A program made the position numbers and the translations under genes. Source: Burkholderiaceae bacterium (GTDB lineage Bacteria > Pseudomonadota > Gammaproteobacteria > Burkholderiales > Burkholderiaceae). Taken from it: DNA of 8,586 bases. Below, piece by piece: positions 6,482 to 8,586 of this stretch (the stretch's first letter is position 1; every line of letters begins with the position of its first letter). The notes beneath the pieces are model-generated. The model saw nothing but the letters and a program-made list of their open reading frames with translations, ran no database searches and was not told the origin of the DNA. The stretch spans positions 1 to 8,586 of the forward strand of contig JAKONS010000408.1 in NCBI GenBank assembly GCA_022701845.1, in the 5' to 3' direction.

Positions 6482-6511
6482 TATGCATTGTCAAGAGGAA
6501 AGGACCCCGGT

Positions 6512-7450
6512 ATGAACCCCAATGGAGCCGTTACCACCGTCGCCGCCGCCAACCCGTGGTCGATGGTGCCGCCCCTGGGCAACCTCGATGCTTATATTTC
6601 GGCAGTCAACCGACTGCCGCTGCTGACGCTCGAGGAAGAGCAGCGTTATGCACATGAACTCCGCAACGACAACAACGTCGATTCTGCCGGCCGCCTGGTG
6701 ATGTCGCACCTGCGCCTGGTGGTATCCATTTCCCGCCAGTACCTGGGCTACGGCCTGCCGCACGGCGACCTGATCCAGGAAGGCAACGTCGGCCTGATGA
6801 AGGCGGTCAAGCGCTTCGACCCCGAGCAGGGCGTGCGGCTGGTGAGCTACGCCATGTACTGGATCAAGGCCGAGATCCACGAATACATCCTGAAGAACTG
6901 GCGCATGGTGAAGGTGGCCACCACCAAGAGCCAGCGCAAGCTGTTCTTCAACCTGCGGTCGATGAAGCAGTCCTTCAAGGCCGACGCCGCACGCGACGGC
7001 GCGTCCGGCACCCACCGGGAAACCCTCAGCGCCGAGCAGGTCGACACGATGGCCACCCGCCTCAACGTGAAGCCCGAGGAAGTGACCGAGATGGAGATGC
7101 GGCTGGCCGGCGGCGATGTGCTGCTCGACCCGGCACCGTCGGACGATGGCGAACAGGCTTTCGGCCCGATCGCCTATCTGGCCGATGCGGCGCACGAGCC
7201 CACCGCGATGATCGAAGCGCACCAGCGCGACGTGATGTCCACCGACGGCATCGCCGCCGCCCTGGACGTGCTGGACGACCGCAGCCGGCGCATCGTCGAG
7301 GAGCGCTGGCTGAAGGTGAACGACGACGGCTCGGGCGGCATGACGCTGCACGAACTGGCAGCCGAATACCATGTCAGCGCCGAGCGCATCCGCCAGATCG
7401 AATCGGCGGCGATGAAGAAGATGAAGAAAGCGCTGGTCGAGTACGCCTGA
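6512..7450 (+). CDS. rpoH: RNA polymerase heat-shock sigma factor RpoH (sigma-32)
   Basis: RpoH directs RNA polymerase to heat-shock promoters for chaperones and proteases. The protein is 312 residues, slightly longer than the E. coli protein (284). Region 2 is well preserved (HLRLVVSISRQYLGYGLPHGDL, 66-87, and GVRLVSYAMYWIKAEIHEYI, 107-126). The diagnostic RpoH box QRKLFFNLR lies at 141-149, and the region 4.2 helix-turn-helix at about 277-304 (TLHELAAEYHVSAERIRQIE). ATG 6512 is chosen because AAGGA stands 7 bases upstream; an in-frame TTG at 6488 lies before this site and within the probable leader. Control is probably by a sigma-E-like promoter overlapped by a CIRCE operator. The gene follows ftsY with 238 bases between and ends at an intrinsic terminator. 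No ftsE or ftsX intervenes, unlike in E. coli. Confidence 0.97.
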   Translation: MNPNGAVTTVAAANPWSMVPPLGNLDAYISAVNRLPLLTLEEEQRYAHELRNDNNVDSAGRLVMSHLRLVVSISRQYLGYGLPHGDLIQEGNVGLMKAVKRFDPEQGVRLVSYAMYWIKAEIHEYILKNWRMVKVATTKSQRKLFFNLRSMKQSFKADAARDGASGTHRETLSAEQVDTMATRLNVKPEEVTEMEMRLAGGDVLLDPAPSDDGEQAFGPIAYLADAAHEPTAMIEAHQRDVMSTDGIAAALDVLDDRSRRIVEERWLKVNDDGSGGMTLHELAAEYHVSAERIRQIESAAMKKMKKALVEYA

Positions 7451-7463
7451 TCGATCCGCGACC

Positions 7464-7482
7464 CGCGTGCGTCCCGCACGCG
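7464..7482. other. Perfect GC hairpin just after the rpoH stop codon
   Basis: CGCGTGCG (7464-7471) and CGCACGCG (7475-7482) form a perfect 8-base-pair stem with a 3-base TCC loop, 13 bases after the rpoH stop. No T-run follows, so it is not a terminator by itself. It precedes the real terminator by 10 bases and could protect the rpoH mRNA 3' end or be chance in GC-rich sequence. Confidence 0.45.
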
Positions 7483-7492
7483 CAGCTACCGA

Positions 7493-7526
7493 GGGCCGTT
7501 CCGCAAGGAGCGGCCCTTTCGTTTTA
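7493..7526 (+). terminator. Rho-independent terminator of rpoH
   Basis: GGGCCGTTCC (7493-7502) pairs with GGAGCGGCCC (7507-7516) as a 10-pair stem with a single T-G wobble, closed by a GCAA tetraloop of the stable GNRA class. The stem is followed at once by TTTCGTTTTAT. Stem, loop and T-run all fit an intrinsic terminator on the plus strand. It separates rpoH from the downstream Bug-family gene. Confidence 0.93.
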
Positions 7527-7578
7527 TCGGGCACACTTTCGGCCCACGGCGTTTGGCCGGAAGACCGCAGAGACACAC

Positions 7579-8586
7579 ATGACCGCATATTCCTCGCGTC
7601 GCGCCTGGCTGGCCGCCTGCCTGGCCGCCACCACCGGCACGCTGGCCCAGGCCCAATCGCCCGCATCCGCATCCGCATCCACCGCTGCCGCCTGGCCGAC
7701 TCGGCCGGTGCATATCGTGGTCGGCTTTCCCGCCGGGTCGTCGCCCGACATCACTGCCCGCACCCTGGCCGAACCGCTGTCGCGGGCGCTGGGCCAGCCG
7801 GTCATCGTCGACAACAAGGTGGGCGCCGGCGGCAACATCGCGGCCGAGTTCGTCGCCCGCGCCACCGACGACCACACCATCGGGCTGATGATCAACGGCA
7901 ACATGACCATCGTGAAGATGATCAATCCCAGGCTGCCCTACGACCCGCTGAAGGATTTCGCACCGATCAGCCTGATCGGCATATCGCCCCTGGTGCTGAC
8001 CGCGCCGGTGGGCTCGCCAGGCGCCGACGCCCGCGCCTTCTTCCAGGCGGCGCGCGCTGCCGGCGACAAGTGGAGCTACGGCTCGCCCGGCGTCGGCACC
8101 GTCGGCCATGTCGGCATGGAGCTGCTCAAGCGCCGGGTGAAGATCGACCCGCTGCATGTGCCCTACCCCGGCTATCCGCAGGTGGCCAACGCGATGATCG
8201 CGGGCGAACTGCAGCTGTCGATGCTGCCGCCGTCGCTGGCCACCGCCCAGGTGCGGGCCGGCAAGCTGCGCGCCATCGGTGTCACCGCCGGCAACCGCAG
8301 CGCGCTGGTGCCGGAGATTCCCAGCCTGGCCGAAGCGGGCGTCGACAACTTCAACCTGGAGATCTGGAACGCGGTGGCGGCGCCCGCCGGCATGCCTGCG
8401 CCAATCGTCGCCCGGCTGTCCGCGCTGTTCTCGGACATCGTGCGCACGCCCGACATGCGCGCCAAGCTGTTCCAGCAGGGCTGGACCGCGGTGGGAAGTT
8501 CGTCGGAGGGCCTGGCCAACCGGGTACGCGCCGATGCCGACGCGATGGGTGCGGTGATCCGCAGCGCCCGCATCACCGCGGACTGA
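7579..8586 (+). CDS. Bug/TctC-family tripartite tricarboxylate transporter substrate-binding protein
   Basis: This is a periplasmic solute receptor of the Bug family, which binds carboxylates, amino acids or related small molecules for tripartite tricarboxylate transporters or for sensing. The protein is 335 residues and complete; its TGA is the last codon of the window. The N-terminus (MTAYSSRRAWLAACLA, cleavage probably near AQA, residue 25) is a signal peptide with a twin-arginine-like SRRAWL. The family's ligand-loop motif PVHIVVGFPAGSSPDITAR is at 43-61, with Asp57 in the usual binding position. It is followed by IVDNKVGAGGNIAAEFVA (76-93), LPYDPLKDFAPISLIG, and HVPYPGYPQVANAMIAGELQ in place of the more common VPYKG form. 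No TctA or TctB membrane gene is next to it here, so it may be one of the orphan receptors abundant in Burkholderiales. The Shine-Dalgarno sequence is weak. The ligand cannot be read from sequence. Confidence 0.93.
   Translation: MTAYSSRRAWLAACLAATTGTLAQAQSPASASASTAAAWPTRPVHIVVGFPAGSSPDITARTLAEPLSRALGQPVIVDNKVGAGGNIAAEFVARATDDHTIGLMINGNMTIVKMINPRLPYDPLKDFAPISLIGISPLVLTAPVGSPGADARAFFQAARAAGDKWSYGSPGVGTVGHVGMELLKRRVKIDPLHVPYPGYPQVANAMIAGELQLSMLPPSLATAQVRAGKLRAIGVTAGNRSALVPEIPSLAEAGVDNFNLEIWNAVAAPAGMPAPIVARLSALFSDIVRTPDMRAKLFQQGWTAVGSSSEGLANRVRADADAMGAVIRSARITAD
7663..7680 (+). repeat. Three tandem copies of GCATCC at the signal peptide/mature junction of the Bug protein
   Basis: Three exact 6-base units (GCATCC) encode alternating Ala-Ser just after the predicted signal peptide cleavage site. 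Changes in copy number would keep the frame and only lengthen or shorten a flexible linker. Confidence 0.7.

Noticed and set aside
4884..6494. 536-codon open frame on the minus strand opposite ftsY
   Set aside because: Ser/Ala/Gly/Arg-rich shadow of the GC-rich, low-complexity ftsY coding strand. It has no domain, and it runs through the ftsY-rpoH intergenic region and the CIRCE element.
7609..7620. Lipobox-like LAAC in the Bug protein signal peptide (Cys14), suggesting a lipoprotein
   Set aside because: The hydrophobic segment before the cysteine is too short for a lipoprotein signal, and a normal cleavage site follows near residue 25.
6491..7678. 395-codon minus-strand open frame opposite rpoH
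   Set aside because: It is antisense to a highly conserved sigma factor and crosses the rpoH terminator; no family resemblance is seen.

Overview
The window is a gene-dense, high-GC piece of chromosome, most likely from a beta-proteobacterium of the order Burkholderiales. The signs are an orphan Bug/TctC-type periplasmic receptor, a perfect CIRCE operator in front of rpoH, and an rsmD, paired M16 peptidase, ftsY and rpoH neighbourhood. No phage, insertion sequence, CRISPR array, tRNA or rRNA was seen. Nearly all of the sequence is ordinary housekeeping; the most informative parts are the short control regions.

Layout: bases 1-860 (+) hold the C-terminal part of a putative zinc metallopeptidase whose start lies outside the window. 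It converges, with 4 bases between stop codons, on a four-gene block read on the minus strand from about 4887 down to 865. In transcription order the block is a catalytic M16 zinc peptidase, its non-catalytic M16 partner, rsmD (16S rRNA m2G966 methyltransferase) and coaD (phosphopantetheine adenylyltransferase). The first three genes are joined by 4-base ATGA and GTGA overlaps, and coaD follows after 29 bases, so the block looks like one operon. Divergent from it, with only 27 bases between start codons, is ftsY (+), the signal recognition particle receptor. A 238-base intergenic region then leads to rpoH (+), the heat-shock sigma factor, which ends at a strong intrinsic terminator. The last gene (+) encodes a complete secreted Bug-family solute-binding protein whose stop codon is the final base of the window.

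The rpoH control region contains a perfect HrcA operator (CIRCE, 6455-6481). Overlapping it is a sigma-E-type promoter (GGAACTT, 16 bases, TCTAA; 6443-6470) with the same geometry as the sigma-E promoter P3 of E. coli rpoH. This suggests that envelope stress switches rpoH on while the HrcA/chaperone circuit holds it down. Two further short symmetries deserve attention: a TAGAAT-N5-ATTCTA inverted repeat between the divergent M16 and ftsY starts, which may be a bidirectional -10 element, and a 25-base palindrome containing both convergent stop codons at 850-874.

Functionally, ftsY (membrane targeting), the exported M16 pair (peptide degradation in the envelope) and rpoH (protein-folding stress) form a loosely protein-quality-centred neighbourhood. 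rsmD and coaD are unrelated housekeeping passengers that share the operon. I did not find a new biological system here. The regulatory overlap at rpoH is the best candidate for follow-up.
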